Source of the DNA: Lactarius indigo
Lineage: Eukaryota > Basidiomycota > Agaricomycetes > Russulales > Russulaceae
Direction: 5' to 3'
Assembly (NCBI GenBank): GCA_025766275.1
Contig: JAFKAC010000121.1
Span: 96,030-160,029, forward strand
DNA length: 64,000 nt
How positions within the stretch are numbered: position 1 is the stretch's first letter; every line of letters begins with the position of its first letter. The position numbers and the translations under genes are program-made. Below are positions 22,484 to 34,102 of this stretch, one piece after another. The notes below the pieces were generated by a model. That model saw nothing but the letters and a program-made list of their open reading frames with translations. It had not been told where the DNA came from and ran no database searches.

Positions 22484-24735
22484 CCATGGACTTTATCACC
22501 AAGCTTCCACCGTCAAAAGAGTACAACAGCATACTGACGGTCACAGATCATGACTGTAGCAAGGCCTCAATCTTCATCCCTTGTCGAGAAGAGATAACCG
22601 CAGAAGAAACGGCAGCCCTGTACGTTGCTCACGTGTTCAAGCGTTTCGGATTACCTCGCAAATGTATCAGCGATCGGGACCCTCGGTTCGCGTCAAAGTT
22701 CACCAGGGAAGTATGCCGCATATTAGGCATCCAACAGAACATATCCACGGCGTACCACCCACGCACCGACGGACAGTCTGAGCGCACCAACCAATGGCTG
22801 GAACAATACCTGCGCTTTTGGGTAAATGAGCGACAAGACAACTGGGCCGCTTATCTACCAATCGCTGAATTCGCGCACAACAACTGGCCTCATGAGCACA
22901 CGAAGCAATCACCGTTTCAACTTCTGATGGGATACAACCCGCAAGCGGACTGGACTGATAAGCCATCCCCTCTTCCTCAGGTCACGAGACGGCTAACACA
23001 ACTAAAAGAAGCGAGAGAAGACGCCCAACGACTCATGAAGAAGGCGCAAGAAGCATGGGTCCGCAACAAAGATACGCCCAAGTTCAAAATTGGAGATCTT
23101 GTATGGCTGGAAGGCAGGCACCTTCGCACCAATCAGCCCACGGCAAAATTAGCGGCGCGACGCCACGGACCCTTTCGGGTGACACAGGTGATGTCCCCTT
23201 ACAATTATCGATTGGAGCTTCCCACGCAGTGGAGCATTCACCCAGTATTCCACATCGATCTTCTCACACCATACAAACAAACGACCCTCCATGGGGAGAA
23301 TTTCACACGACCGCCACCCGAGCTGATCGATGGAGAAGAAGAATACGAAGTCGAGGCCATTTTGGACTCCCGGCACTTCGGCAGGGGGAGACGACTCCAA
23401 TACCTCGTCAAATGGAAAGGGTATCCGGACTCGGAGAATCAGTGGGTCAACAAAAATGACATCTTCGCACCGGAAGCGCTCCGCCTATATCAAGAAGCAC
23501 AAGCGCACGAGGTAACAGTTAAAAGGGGATTCGCCTGCACAGAGGAAAGTCATCCCTCATTCCTTCGCTCTATCATCTCTACCCTTATGCCCACTTCTCC
23601 TCTGCGACATGTCACCCAAGCGATCCTCCTCGACTCCCTTGCAGAAGACGCTCGGGCCCTCCTGGCTGAAGACGACGACACCGAGGTTCCCAACACCCAA
23701 ATCACCCCATACACACCTGTCGGCCAGCCAGAGGGCCGTATCACCGCACAAGAATGGGCAAATGTCCTTGCCCAATTCCCCGACCCCACGCAACAGCCCG
23801 ACGACGAATCCGCCGTCGTCCATGTCTTCCGTGACGAACACGGGGAGCGCGAACCTATTGCAGCCATCCCCCCGAGCGACGACCTCGTTGGCGTTCGCGG
23901 AGTTTTCCCGCGCAATGACGAGCGTTCAAGCTCTCCTGGAGTACGAGTTGGACGGTTGGAGGAGGGTAGCGGCGGAGTGGCAGAAGGAACAGTTAGACTC
24001 AGCCGCGGCCTGACTGAGAGAGATGTGCGAGCGGCGGCAGCGATGGAGGCTGCTGAGGCTGGCCATGACGACGACGATTACTACCCGGCACGCCACGCCT
24101 TCCTTCGAACGAAAGGCGACCCTACTAATCCCCGCATCACACCCTGGCTCGTCAACTCTGACGGGTCCGCCATGTATCGAGGACGTGTGCGTGTACCAGG
24201 CGCCGCCGACCACCGTCCCTTCACCGCCGCTGACAACCCCGCGCACGTTATTGCGCCTGAGGGGTTCCGGGCAAATCGACGACCCCATCACATTCCATAC
24301 CCCATCACCGGACCCGACGGAGTAGAGAGGGACGCATCGCACGTCCAAATCATTGGAGGGGCGGACCCCCTCATATTGGGAGTCATACCGGGCTCCCCCC
24401 ACCTATACGGTAAGCCACTCTATGCCGAACCCCACGTTAGCGCAGCGCTGCGCCCCACGTATCCCCATGAAGACCTCGTCATCTTCGCTGCGGACAAGAT
24501 CACTGACCGCGCCCTCAACCGCATCAACGACGAGACGCTCACCGCAGAGGTCACGCGCTACCGCGCGGCCAGCTTCGAGCTGGAACGACTTCGGGCGAGA
24601 GTGGCGCAGCTGCGAGACATGATCGCGTGCGCGCAGAGCGACCGCCAAGACTCCATCTACCGATTGGAGCGCGCCACTGCGTTAGAGCGCATTGCCGACG
24701 AACAGAGGGACTGGCCGGCCAGAGACTTTCGGTGA
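22484..24735 (+). pseudogene. Gypsy pol fragment: integrase core, chromodomain and C-terminal extension
   Basis: The open frame starts at MDFITKLPPS, which is the first catalytic Asp region of the integrase. SDRDPRFASKF holds the second Asp and HPRTDGQSERTNQW the Glu. A GPY/F-type region, a chromodomain (EYEVEAILDSR to LVKWKGYPDSENQW) and an extension of about 420 residues ending DWPARDFR follow. The remaining frame is undamaged, so the truncation looks younger than most lesions nearby. Sequence upstream of 22484 in the same frame is not homologous to pol. Confidence 0.85.
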
Positions 24736-24766
24736 GTCTGGGGTCTCACACTAAAAAGGGGGGTGA

Positions 24767-25277
24767 TGTCACGTTTCGACTCGTACGGACTTCGTTGGAC
24801 ACCCTTACTGTACCGGTTGCAACTACGGCGGTAAGGTAGATTAGTTGCGGACTTAACCACGGTGATACGGTAGTGCGATAGGTGATACGGTACGATAGCT
24901 GACTGATGACAGACGCCACTAATACTGGTAGTAGTGGTATTTGGTTTGAGATACTTACGCGATACGTTGGATGCTACTTACGGTGACTCATAGCAGCGCT
25001 TCTAAGCCTGCTCGACTTGTATTTAAGTTGTCTTGTGAAGACCAAGATACGCCATCTTGGTCTTCTTGAATCGTCACTTCTATTCCTTCTTCTCTCTATC
25101 GTTCGAAACTCCGACTTGGTTCGTGAGCAATACAGTGAAAGATCTGTTGGTGTGCCTTCGCGCATTCACTAAGACAGAAGCTTGGACCTTCGCGTCTTCA
25201 AGTCAACGCCTCGATATACAGCTAAGTTGTTACCGCCATTAGTGCTCAAGTCAAGCTGACGTCGTGACGACGTTACA
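24767..25277 (+). repeat. Gypsy 3' LTR (511 bp) of the truncated element
   Basis: Begins TGTCACGTTTCG after the polypurine tract and ends GACGTTACA. It contains TATTTAA at 25020-25026 and, 34 nt downstream, ATCTTGGTCTT at 25054-25064, preceded by its inverted copy AAGACCAAGAT. Its organisation matches the LTRs of elements A and B. Confidence 0.9.
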
Positions 25278-25564
25278 GCTACAAGACATTCGATCCCTAC
25301 AGAATCCCCATTACTTAGTACATACTCGCAAACATTTTGTACGCACACGCATTTATAGTGGATGAACGATTTTGGCAAAAAGAAAGAAAGTGTGCTTATG
25401 CAATTGACGGAGAAGAACCTGCCTGCTACACGGCCGATAGAGGTCGGAGAACCGGATCGCTTTGTCGGGCCGTCAGTCAATAAATCAACTACCAGTTGGC
25501 TAGACGCTACGGGAAGGCACCCACTGTATCACCCGGGTACTACACGGCCAGACGGTAGAACCGT
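25278..25564. other. Spacer with CTACACGGCC motifs
   Basis: No gene. CTACACGGCC occurs near 25428 and 25542. About 38 bp around the first copy recurs, inverted, near 51391-51430, which suggests ends of a dispersed DNA element. Confidence 0.4.
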
Positions 25565-26198
25565 ATAGAGATTTTGCGGAGGTAGGCAGCCGGTTAGGTG
25601 AACGATGTGTGAGTGGGAGTTCATGAGGAGAGCATATTCTCCTCTCTCTTAGATATTATTCATATATAACCGTTTAACTACGGTATTATTATAATTATCT
25701 AATACCTTGGTCTAGCCTCGGTTTGCCGGACTATGTCCGTTCCGGGCTAAATCCCAACAAACCGTCCTGGGGTTGCCCTGGGAAATGCAGCCTGAGGATT
25801 CCCTAGTTACAATCTGTGATAGTTATAAAGTATTACGGAGGCGGGCAGCCGGATAGGTGAACAATGTGTGAGTGGGAGTTCCAGAGGAGAGCGTATGCTC
25901 CTCTCTCCTAGATATTATTCATAGATAATCGTTTAACTACGCTAATATTACAATTATCTAATATGTCAATCTAGCCTCAGTTTGCCGGACTGTGTCCGTC
26001 ATCAGCAAATTCCCTGCGAAATTCCAATGCCGTCATAACGCAGTCAGAGAATTGGCAATGGGAAGATGTGAAATGGAGCTCTGGGGGCAACCGACAGACC
26101 GGGTTCTCAATAACCGGAGTGCCAATGCAGTTCAACCTCAGGTTGTTCTTGCCAGCGTCCCAGGTGCAGCCGGCTGCCCACCTCCACAAATCTCTATA
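25565..26198. mobile_element. TIR element (634 bp) with internal duplication
   Basis: The left end TATAGAGATTTTGCGGAGG continues to GGCAGCCGG. The right end is the inverted CCGGCTGCCC.CCTCCACAAATCTCTATA (26168-26198). TA flanks both ends. About 165 bp from the left end (25574-25737) is repeated in the same orientation at 25835-26000. Inside each copy an inverted GAGGAGAGC..GCTCCTCTC block occurs. There is no coding capacity, so this is a non-autonomous element. Confidence 0.65.
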
Positions 26199-26252
26199 GG
26201 TTATGGATGGTTTGCATCTGGTTTGACACCTTAATGACTTTACATACGCAAG

Positions 26253-28825
26253 TCATACTTTAAGTACATTCGCCACGTCCTTGACCATAAATGATGTTAT
26301 TTCTCCAGAAGACTCAAGCTCAACGGTGCAGCAGTCATGTTCCAACTTGAGCAGTTTCCCCACTTGTCCGGTGCAATGGCGTCCGATAATGACAACTCTA
26401 TTCCCTTCAGATGGTCCCCAAGGTACGAGGTTTGATGGGTTGATGGAAATTTGTGCCAGTCTCTTCCTCCGGACCACAGACACGATGACTTCGTTCGGTT
26501 CTGGTAGAATCTTCTGGTTTACCACAGGTACTGTCTTTGCCGCGACTCCATTCAAATCAGTATGCGGAGACAGCGCTGGAATTCCCCGAACATGGAATGG
26601 AATGCATTCCTCCCTTAGCACTCCCTGGATTTCTTCTGAAAAGAGCCAGTGTGTCCGGACTTTGGTGATTGATGACTCACCCAGTCCTTGAGGCGAGACC
26701 CGAGAGTATGCTGTGTTTTCCTCGGGTTCTGCTGGTTCTGGTGTGATGGCACGGTATACATCTTCTGGAGGGGGTGTACGGTTTAGACGACTCGGTGATG
26801 CTACTGGCATTGAAATAGGTCTGTCAGAAAGGCTTATGAGACGCAAGGAGCATTCGCAGGTAACACACTACGTACTCCACTCGGAATTCACCATACTCAA
26901 AGTGTTGCTTTGCTAGACCGTGCGACGCTACCTTCGCGTCCAACTCAACGTCAATACCGTTTGAATCTTCAGCCTTGACGAGGCCGTGATACCCCTTGAG
27001 GGAGCCTTTCGTGATCATTACTCTTTTCCCCTCCCAAATGCGACGGTGCTCGGACTTATGCAGAGCAGCAGCTTGGACCCCTGATACCGTTATCTCGTCT
27101 ACGTTGATATAGGTCTGAACCTGTCATGAGTTCGTCGTTGGCATATGGGCCTAGACTTACATGTTGCCCGCTTACTTCGTCAATGACTTGGGCGATGCCG
27201 CCATCTGGTACTTGTAATATGCGGCCCCGGTGCGTTGCACCGCCTTTCCCAGGAAATTCGACATAGAGACCTGGAGTGAAACGGAAAAATCGAAGGGGTG
27301 AACTAAAGAACTGGATACTGAGTGTCGACATATCGATCTACGAAGTCCATAAATCAATCAGGGGAGATAGACGAGGAGAGGAGAAGGTGGGCGCACCTCT
27401 GCGTTGGCTTCCCTGTCCAGAAAGGTTACCTTCTGTTCAAGGTGGTCAATGGCGACTACCATACCAAAGGAGTCTGACCAGCGGCTCTTGACGCTATCAC
27501 CTGGGAGAAAATGGGGAATTAGGTCGCGCAAAGCGACGCAAATGATCAGTCCGGAGTGTTGCTCGGGGCTTTGAGTAACCACGTCCGTGACATTATCTTG
27601 GATTCTTTCGGTGCGGCCGATAATGCCAACGTATTCTCCGGACGTCACCAGCATCCTATCGCCTACTTGAGTCGAATCCTGCACGAAGCGCTTAAGACAT
27701 GGGTAGAAAGGCGGATGAGATCGGACCATCGCCGACTGCACGAACGGCGTAATGTTCTGAGGGGATTTCCCCAAGACGCGAAGGTAGGACGATGGAATGC
27801 GCTCCATAGCGAGCCCATCCTCGTACATGCTCCCTCTAAAGACAAACTTGTTGGGACCGAGAACCTTTACTTTCCTCTGGCCATATTGATGGACAAGCTC
27901 TGCAACGGTCCATACCTGTGGAGCCGGCCGACCATCTCTCTTCCGCTTGCTTCTGGATTGAGGGATTCGGGGCACGAATATCACAACGACGTCCCCCTGG
28001 ATTGAGATGTCCGATTCGTAGAGATACCCAACATTGTCGCGATACCGACCGGCTATACAGCGCACCCATTGTCCAACCTCTATCCCAGCAGACGGGTGGT
28101 GTCGGTGGGAGAGTATTCCAACGTATTCTGTCGGCGCAATGAACCGTGGTTGCTTGTCGCGGATAGTAACCAAGCCCTTTGCCGCATGACGAACTTATCC
28201 GACGTCGAACGCCTCGATAAACACATGTCCCGGTATAGAGGACAGAGCAAAGACCGACGCAATGGCTGGTGGGTGGATTTCGCTCGGCGCAAGACATCGA
28301 CGGGAAATCTGGAATACGACATCGGTTTCTCGACCAAGCTATCCATCAGGCGTCAGTATCTGTTTGCAGATAATGCGGAATACCAACTTTCACCCTGACG
28401 GACCATATACTAGGATCAGTCGAGCGCGGCACTCAAAATGGCAAGGGAATGTCTTCAAATGTTGTGTATGAGGACCGCGTATTGTTCCCAGCTCTTGCCA
28501 CAAGCCTCGTGGCCTCATCCTGGAGGTCCTGTGCAGAAGTATCTATGTCGGAAAAGCCAGCACGTGAGATAACATCTGCCTCATTGTTCGACATCTCCTC
28601 GTCATCAAAGAGCCCACCTATAGAATATACATAGATTATCATGAATGAACGACGTGTGTGACTTACTGAGAATCTCTCCCTCGTCCGTTTCCTCTTCATC
28701 CTCAACCGCAACGATTGCTTCGACATCAAGGAACTGGTGTGCCTGTAGCTAATGGATTAATAACATGATTCCCAAACTCGAATTTTCGAGTCAACAGACT
28801 TTGGACTCACAGAGTATTCAGTCAT
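26253..28825 (-). pseudogene. Spt5-like transcription elongation factor paralogue, multi-exon, disrupted
   Basis: Spt5 travels with RNA polymerase II through an NGN domain and several KOW domains. Minus-strand exons begin at ATG 28825-28823 (MTEYS), then an acidic N-terminus (VEDEEETDEGEIL, GLFDDEEM). An NGN-like stretch follows (SVFALSSIPGHVFIEAFDVG), then KOW motifs (GQWVRCIAGRYRDNVGYL; VMITKGSLKGYHGLVKAED; EGNRVVIIGRHCTGQVGKL) and a Pro-rich C-terminal part, ending at 26253. In the frame of the NGN segment there is a TAA at 28195-28197 and a TAG at 28339-28341, so the copy is probably inactive. True Spt5 is about 1000 residues; this one is clearly shorter. Exon boundaries beyond the first two are not fixed here. 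Confidence 0.7.
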
Positions 28826-29136
28826 TTTTAGCGTGCGGGAGAAGTGATGTAGTTGAATGACAATTAGATGAGCTGAGCCGAGCGCTCCAGTTTGAACCGC
28901 GGCTTGCTCCTTCCTTTTTAGGTGGTGCCCGACTCCTTCTCATTAGCGACTTGCGCGTATTATTAACACTTCAATATGTTGTCGTGTCCACCCAAAAGTT
29001 AGAGCTACAAGTCACTACCATTGAATGGCTCAGCTTCACATGTGTTCGGATGTTATATACATATAATGTACTCTAATGACCACGCCTCTGGAACAAAGGT
29101 GTTAGACGAGATTGCGTTAAATATGATTTCGTACCT
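28826..29136. other. Intergenic spacer
   Basis: No gene recognised. It separates the start of the Spt5-like copy from the end of the next minus-strand gene. Confidence 0.5.
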
Positions 29137-30440
29137 TCAAGGCACCTGAGCCGGCATCAAGACGTGTCGGGCCTCTATCCCCCTTACCCATCCTTTAAAT
29201 TTGCTGTCCTGCTTGTCAGCAGGAACGTGGAACTGTGCAATTTTTGGGCCAGTCTGGTGCTCACTGAGAGCAGTGAGGTCGCTTCGCACGCCATTGAATG
29301 CGTGAATACCTAAGGACAACGACTCTGTTGCCTCTCTCCAGAGATTACTGATGCGGCGCAAATCGGCACCTCGACCTTCTAATATGCGTAGCGCACCTCG
29401 GTGTCCACCGAAAATGGTCAACGACCTGGAGTTTATTTCCTCCTTCTCCCGCCTTACAGCCGCGCCCTCAGCAGCCAACGAACTCGATATCTCCAGGGCG
29501 ATGGATTCCAGGAAGCGGAGGTCATGGTATACAGAATCACCATGCATGACAAGGCGACGCGCGTGGGCGGTTGTGGTATCCTCAATGAGAGCGAGTGTTT
29601 CGGAAAAAATAGCCTGTTTGGAACGGTGGACCCAATTGAACGCCACAAGCCTTGATAACAAGCCCGGATGCAAGTCGGCTTGCAATTTGGTGAAGATGGC
29701 ATTGTGTTCCAGCAACATCCTGAAACACTGTCAAGGGGTGTCTTTTTTCGAACTGTGTTGACTTACTCGTCGATCACAGTCCTGACAAGGGCAATGTGAG
29801 ATCCAGAGGAGAGTTCTGACGCCCAAGCACGTTGAAGAAAGTCCTTGAGCTTGTCTGACAGTTCATGACGTTGAATGAGGTCACTTGCACGTACGAGCGC
29901 CAACACAACGGAGGTGGCGTTGGTTGCCTTGCGGATCGCAAAGTCCACTGCAGGGCCATGTATGTCCTCATTGATGAGAAATGGATGCCATGACAGCGGT
30001 TTATCCATGTCGAGCGGAGATAGCGGCCCATTGCTAATCTCCGCGCAGAATACGCCCTTGAAGGGTACAGGAAGGGTACAAATAGCTAACGTGATTGAGT
30101 GTGTGTTTCGAGCGACGACGTGAACCTGCGACGCCAGGTGCGACGTAACCCCTGACATGCCAGATAGAATGAACTGTACTAAAACGGTGAATATGAATAC
30201 ATGATGGAGGAGGCGAGCGATAGCCTTCCCAACTCCCCTTGGAGCAGACAAGGGAAATCGACGAAGACGGTAGATGATATCGAGGATCTCTCGTGATAGG
30301 GAGAGATATGCGTAGATTCGGGATATAGTGGGCAAGAGTGGGAGTGTCGTGGCTTTGTGGAGATCGATTACCGTGCCATCCTGGGATGCTAAGAGCGAGC
30401 GAGACGAAGAGTGTGAACCCACACCTCGTTGATCCAACAT
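29137..30440 (-). CDS. Unknown protein, two exons, one likely membrane segment
   Basis: Exons 30440-29767 and 29719-29137 join across a 47-nt intron (donor GTAAGT, acceptor TTTCAG) into 418 codons with no lesion. I do not recognise the family. Near residue 75-95 there is a hydrophobic run (HVFIFTVLVQFILSGM) that could be a transmembrane helix. The second half is rich in charged and helical sequence (SSLAAEGAAVRREKEEIN). It lies downstream of the small ORF at 30674-30958 on the same strand, so a further 5' exon cannot be excluded. Confidence 0.6.
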
Positions 30441-30673
30441 TTGGAGATAGGACCGATTTTTGGTATATGACCACGTAATGGCAACTTCTTCAACTTCTTA
30501 TAGTCGAATGGTGACAACTAACCTCATCTCGAAGACTGGGAACGCTGGACGGCAAGGATAGCTGGATCGGACAATTGGTCGGCACCCGGTATACATGTAT
30601 GAGATCCACCAAGCAATGTCGAGTAGCTTCAGCAGTAGAAATTGACCGCAATACAACAGCCAGTGTGACTTAC

Positions 30674-30958
30674 TTAGACGGTTATTTGTTCCTTGCGTGC
30701 GATGACCTCGTCGCTAATATCTGCCGCCCCGCACGATAATAGGCAAGAATGGAAACGCGGAGTATATACGTATTGCCCGGGGTGATCTCGCTTGATGTAT
30801 CTGCAGCAGACAAGGGTCAGTAATATCTGCCACGCGTGACAATAAGTCAGGCGAGAATGGAGGAATCCGCCTCTCACCGATCGCTCCATTCCAGTTATGC
30901 TGAACTTGCTAGCAGCCTCGATCATCAGCAATGACCCCCCTGAGCGACGAATTACCAC
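30674..30958 (-). CDS. Small ORF of unknown function
   Basis: The 94-codon frame begins MVIRRSGGSLLMIEAASKF and ends IARKEQITV. A possible intron, GTGAGAGGCGG to CTGCTGCAG, would remove about 78 nt and leave a shorter product. No domain is recognised. It may be a 5' exon of the gene at 29137-30440 or not coding. Confidence 0.25.
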   Translation of the reverse strand: MVIRRSGGSLLMIEAASKFSITGMERSVRGGFLHSRLTYCHAWQILLTLVCCRYIKRDHPGQYVYTPRFHSCLLSCGAADISDEVIARKEQITV

Positions 30959-31139
30959 TAGTGAGACAAAAAAAAAAAAAGGCTAGCTTTGTTGTGTCTA
31001 CTAAGATATTTTATTATATTTATGTTTTATTCACTAAACCTCGCAGTGGAGGAAACCAGCCAGCGCGGACAACCACCCAAGGAAGACGAGAACCAAGCGA
31101 AACATTGCCGCGGATATTTCCGGTATAGTGAAATACACG

Positions 31140-31212
31140 CGCACTACACGGCCAAATGCACGTGAGGTTGTAGCTAGTCCCACGTGTGATGTCTTCTTCG
31201 GCCGTGTAGCCC
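31140..31212. repeat. Tiny inverted-repeat element with CTACACGGCC ends
   Basis: CTACACGGCC near 31144 faces GGCCGTGTAG near 31199-31208, enclosing about 45 bp. The same end motif appears near 25428, 25542 and 51413. It lies in the interval upstream of the WD40 gene. Confidence 0.4.
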
Positions 31213-31519
31213 CTGGGTTTATATGCCGCGCGATGTCATAGGATGACCGCTTTTGCTCGTTCTGCTCCATTTCATTATCATTGTTTTCTCGGCGTCTGCA
31301 CTTCAGCTGGTCGGTGATTCACTGTTGTTCTGGTCATACCCCTGGGCTATTTCGTTTGTCTTGCGATCGAAAACTGGGTGTTGTTAATTGTCACGCTCAT
31401 CCATGTACACCTACCAATTGAATACAATAATGATGTAATAGCTCATCGGGCTAACTAACGCAAGGCGCGAACATGTTAAAATTCGTTCATTCACCTGATG
31501 AGAAGCGCATCAACCAACA

Positions 31520-33027
31520 ATGTCATCTCCAACTTCTAGTACTGTAGAGTTCATGCTCCAGAATACCCTTCGCTGCCATACGAAAGCCATTAATCATCTC
31601 GCTCTCAGCCCGGATAAGACTCGTCTAATAAGCATTGGTGTGCGTTCTCGTGTTGTGTCTCCTCCGTACTTTGCTCGGCTCACGAACGGTTAGGCGACGA
31701 TTCTAGGATAGTTATCTGGTCTGTTGCCTCTGGTGAGAGGCTTTTCGCAGTAGAACGGCCTTTCAATGGCGCAGCTACGGCCGTATCCTGGGCGAGTCGT
31801 GATAACAGTCGCTTTGTTGTTGGGTTCGCCAGCGGAGATCTTCATCTTTTCCGGAGTGAAAGCGAAAAGGTAATCAAAATTACTTTGGCGGTCTGAATGG
31901 ATCTTATTTTCGTTGCTCTTAGTCGTACCGTGATAGTCTCAGTGTATCAGGCGGGAAAAGTGCCGTTGAGGGGATCGTGTACGACGAAACCCACGACCGT
32001 ATCGCCTCTATCTGCGCGGATTCGGCCCGATCAAAGGGAACGAATTGGTTCCGGTTCTTTCATCGCCGATTATATCCGAGGGATATGGCAGGTGCATTCA
32101 ATTTTGTGACAACGGGGCAAGCGTTGTCATGTACTATTTAGATAATCACGAGTGGTAAGTGTGCGCATTTATCCATTTCCCTCTTGGCTCAAGTATCATT
32201 ACAGCGTATGTTATTCGATAGACCCTTGGGAGAAGAGGTGGTCGAAAAGGCTGAACAGTTGGATGTACGGCTCCCGACACCTCTCTTTTTAATTTTGTTC
32301 TCAGCTACGAACAGCGGCTATGCGGCCCCAAACCACGATGGCAAGCTATTGCTTGTATCCAATCTCAAAGATGGCATCGACGAATATCAGTTTCCGAGCA
32401 TGGAGAGGGTTCAGACATTCATTTTCCCTAGAGACAAACTGTATTCTTCAAACCAAGTCACTGCCACAAGGGAATCTCATTGTCGTAGGTGGTGATGATG
32501 GCTTCGCACGGGTGTTCAACCGGATCAGTGGCCAGCTGGTCGGCGAGATCCACCACGGAGGTAAGCGCCCACCTTATCCACCTTTTGGACAAACCGTTGA
32601 CGCGTTGCAGTTCATGGCCAGCTCGTACAGGTCGCCGAGGTAAGCCATACAGCCACGAAACAAATTGATTGCTTACCTTTTTAATGCAGGCTTTTGTCGA
32701 CCCCGGCGATCGGTGCACAGTAGTTACAGCGTCCTCGGGCAAAGCCCCATACGAGTTGAAAATATGGCATTATCAACCTCAGAAGGTGTGTATCGTGCTT
32801 ATCATGGGACATGTTCTGAAACCCATCTCAAGGCCCTGGTCCCCTCAAAGGAACTATTGGCGGCACCTCCTGTAAAGTACTCCTCGTTGACGTGGTGTGA
32901 CCGAATCGCTATCGCGTTTATTGCCTTTCTATTCTTGTTGTTACTCATTCTGATTGTGATTGCTGTGGTGTTCTTGATTGGAGCGCTTGACATCTCAAAG
33001 TTACAGTACCCAGTTAGCGTTGAATAG
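31520..33027 (+). pseudogene. WD40-repeat protein with C-terminal membrane anchor, two frameshifts
   Basis: Eight exons are supported by introns of about 50-65 nt: 31520-31637, 31694-31869, 31923-32154, 32205-32264, 32315-32560, 32611-32639, 32690-32785 and 32851-33027. WD-type repeats are visible: HTKAINHLALSPDKTRLISIG then DDSRIVIWSV, SGDLHLFRSE, VVGGDDGFARVFNR, and YELKIWHYQPQK. The last exon encodes a hydrophobic helix of over 25 residues (IAFIAFLFLLLLILIVIAVV), so the family product would be tail-anchored in a membrane. Two single-base length errors break the frame, near 32030-32045 and near 32425-32440. Their net effect on later phase cancels. They could be decay or sequencing errors. 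Confidence 0.65.
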
Positions 33028-33451
33028 GCTCGGAATCGATTTTTTTTTCATTGCTTACTATGATCAATATTGTAAGAGCAATCCTATGTTATTGTCTCGT
33101 CGTTCATTGACTCATGTGCTCGCTTTCCGTTGCGTTGCGTCACAAATGAGCAAGCCGCCTAGTGGCACATTTTTTTGAAACTGTTTTCATCCCGGTTTGC
33201 AGGCCGTAGACCCAGACCTGTGAACAGTCGCCGAGTGACTCACGTCGGATGCTAAGTTTTTTTTTTTAATTTTATTATTAGGCCACATCTAGACCGGTCG
33301 CACATACTGTTATTATTATAAATGTGGAGGACGGCAGAACGCCGCGAGGTTCGTAGAAAGCGGCAGAACCCGATGGCTAGGCGAAAACTACAAAAAGGTA
33401 AATTTCGTGTTGTGTTCACCTCACTCCCTTTTCTTATCCTACCCTCACTAC
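33028..33451. other. Intergenic spacer
   Basis: No gene. It contains a T-tract near 33257 and the 5' leader of the split ORF that starts at 33452. Confidence 0.45.
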
Positions 33452-33547
33452 ATGACATCTTCGGCGACTAGAACCCCCCAACCCAGAAACATCGCTCGGA
33501 TGACGTGTGGTATCCGACGAGAGCCTTCCTTGCCCTTGTCCCCGCAG
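33452..33547 (+). pseudogene. 5' part of a small host-type ORF split by element A
   Basis: ATG at 33452 opens 32 codons ending ...SLPLSPQ, where the gypsy LTR begins. The last five bases (CGCAG, 33543-33547) are the target duplication. The frame continues exactly in phase at 50112 beyond element A. Confidence 0.7.
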
Positions 33548-34071
33548 TGTAACGTCGCCACGACGTTAGCTCGACTTGAGCGAGAAAGGCAGTAACAACT
33601 TAGCAATATATCGAGGCGTTAACTTGAAGACTCGAAGGTCCAAGCCTCTGTCTTAGTGAATGCGCGAAGGCACACTGACAGGTTCTTTACAATGTCGCTT
33701 TGTAGGCGAAGTCGGGATTTCACAGAAAAGGTAGAGGAGAGAAGAGAAGAGAAAGTGATGATTCAAGAAGACCAAGATGGCGTATCTTGGTCTTCACAAG
33801 ACAGTTTAAATACAAGTCGAGCAGGCTTTCAAGCGCTGCTATGAGTCACAGTAAATGTAGCGTCCAACGTGTCGCGTAAGTAGCTCGAACCCTAATACTA
33901 CTACTACTAGTATTGGTGGCACAGTCCTCAGTCAGCAATCCGCGCGCAATCTCCTATCGTACTTGTAATCGCCTATCGTAAGTCCGCAACTAATCTACCT
34001 TACCGCCGTAGCTGCAACCGGTACAGTAAGGGTCCATGCACAATAGAGTCCGTCCGAGTCGAAACGTGACA
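33548..34071 (-). repeat. Element A 3' LTR (524 bp)
   Basis: On the element strand it runs TGTCACGTTTC to GACGTTACA. A polypurine tract (AAAAAGGGGGGTGA, complement of 34072-34085) lies just upstream. It differs from the 5' LTR by eye at two C/T or G/A positions only. Confidence 0.95.
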
Positions 34072-34102
34072 TCACCCCCCTTTTTAGCGTGAGGCCCCAG
34101 AC

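Larger units (their letters stand above)
22484..25277 (+). mobile_element. 5'-truncated Ty3/gypsy element with 3' LTR
   Basis: Homology to elements A and B begins abruptly near 22483, inside the integrase core, and runs to the end of an LTR at 25277. Gag, protease, reverse transcriptase, RNase H and the 5' LTR are missing, so no target duplication can be assigned. A polypurine tract (AAAAAGGGGGGTGA) precedes the LTR. Confidence 0.9.
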
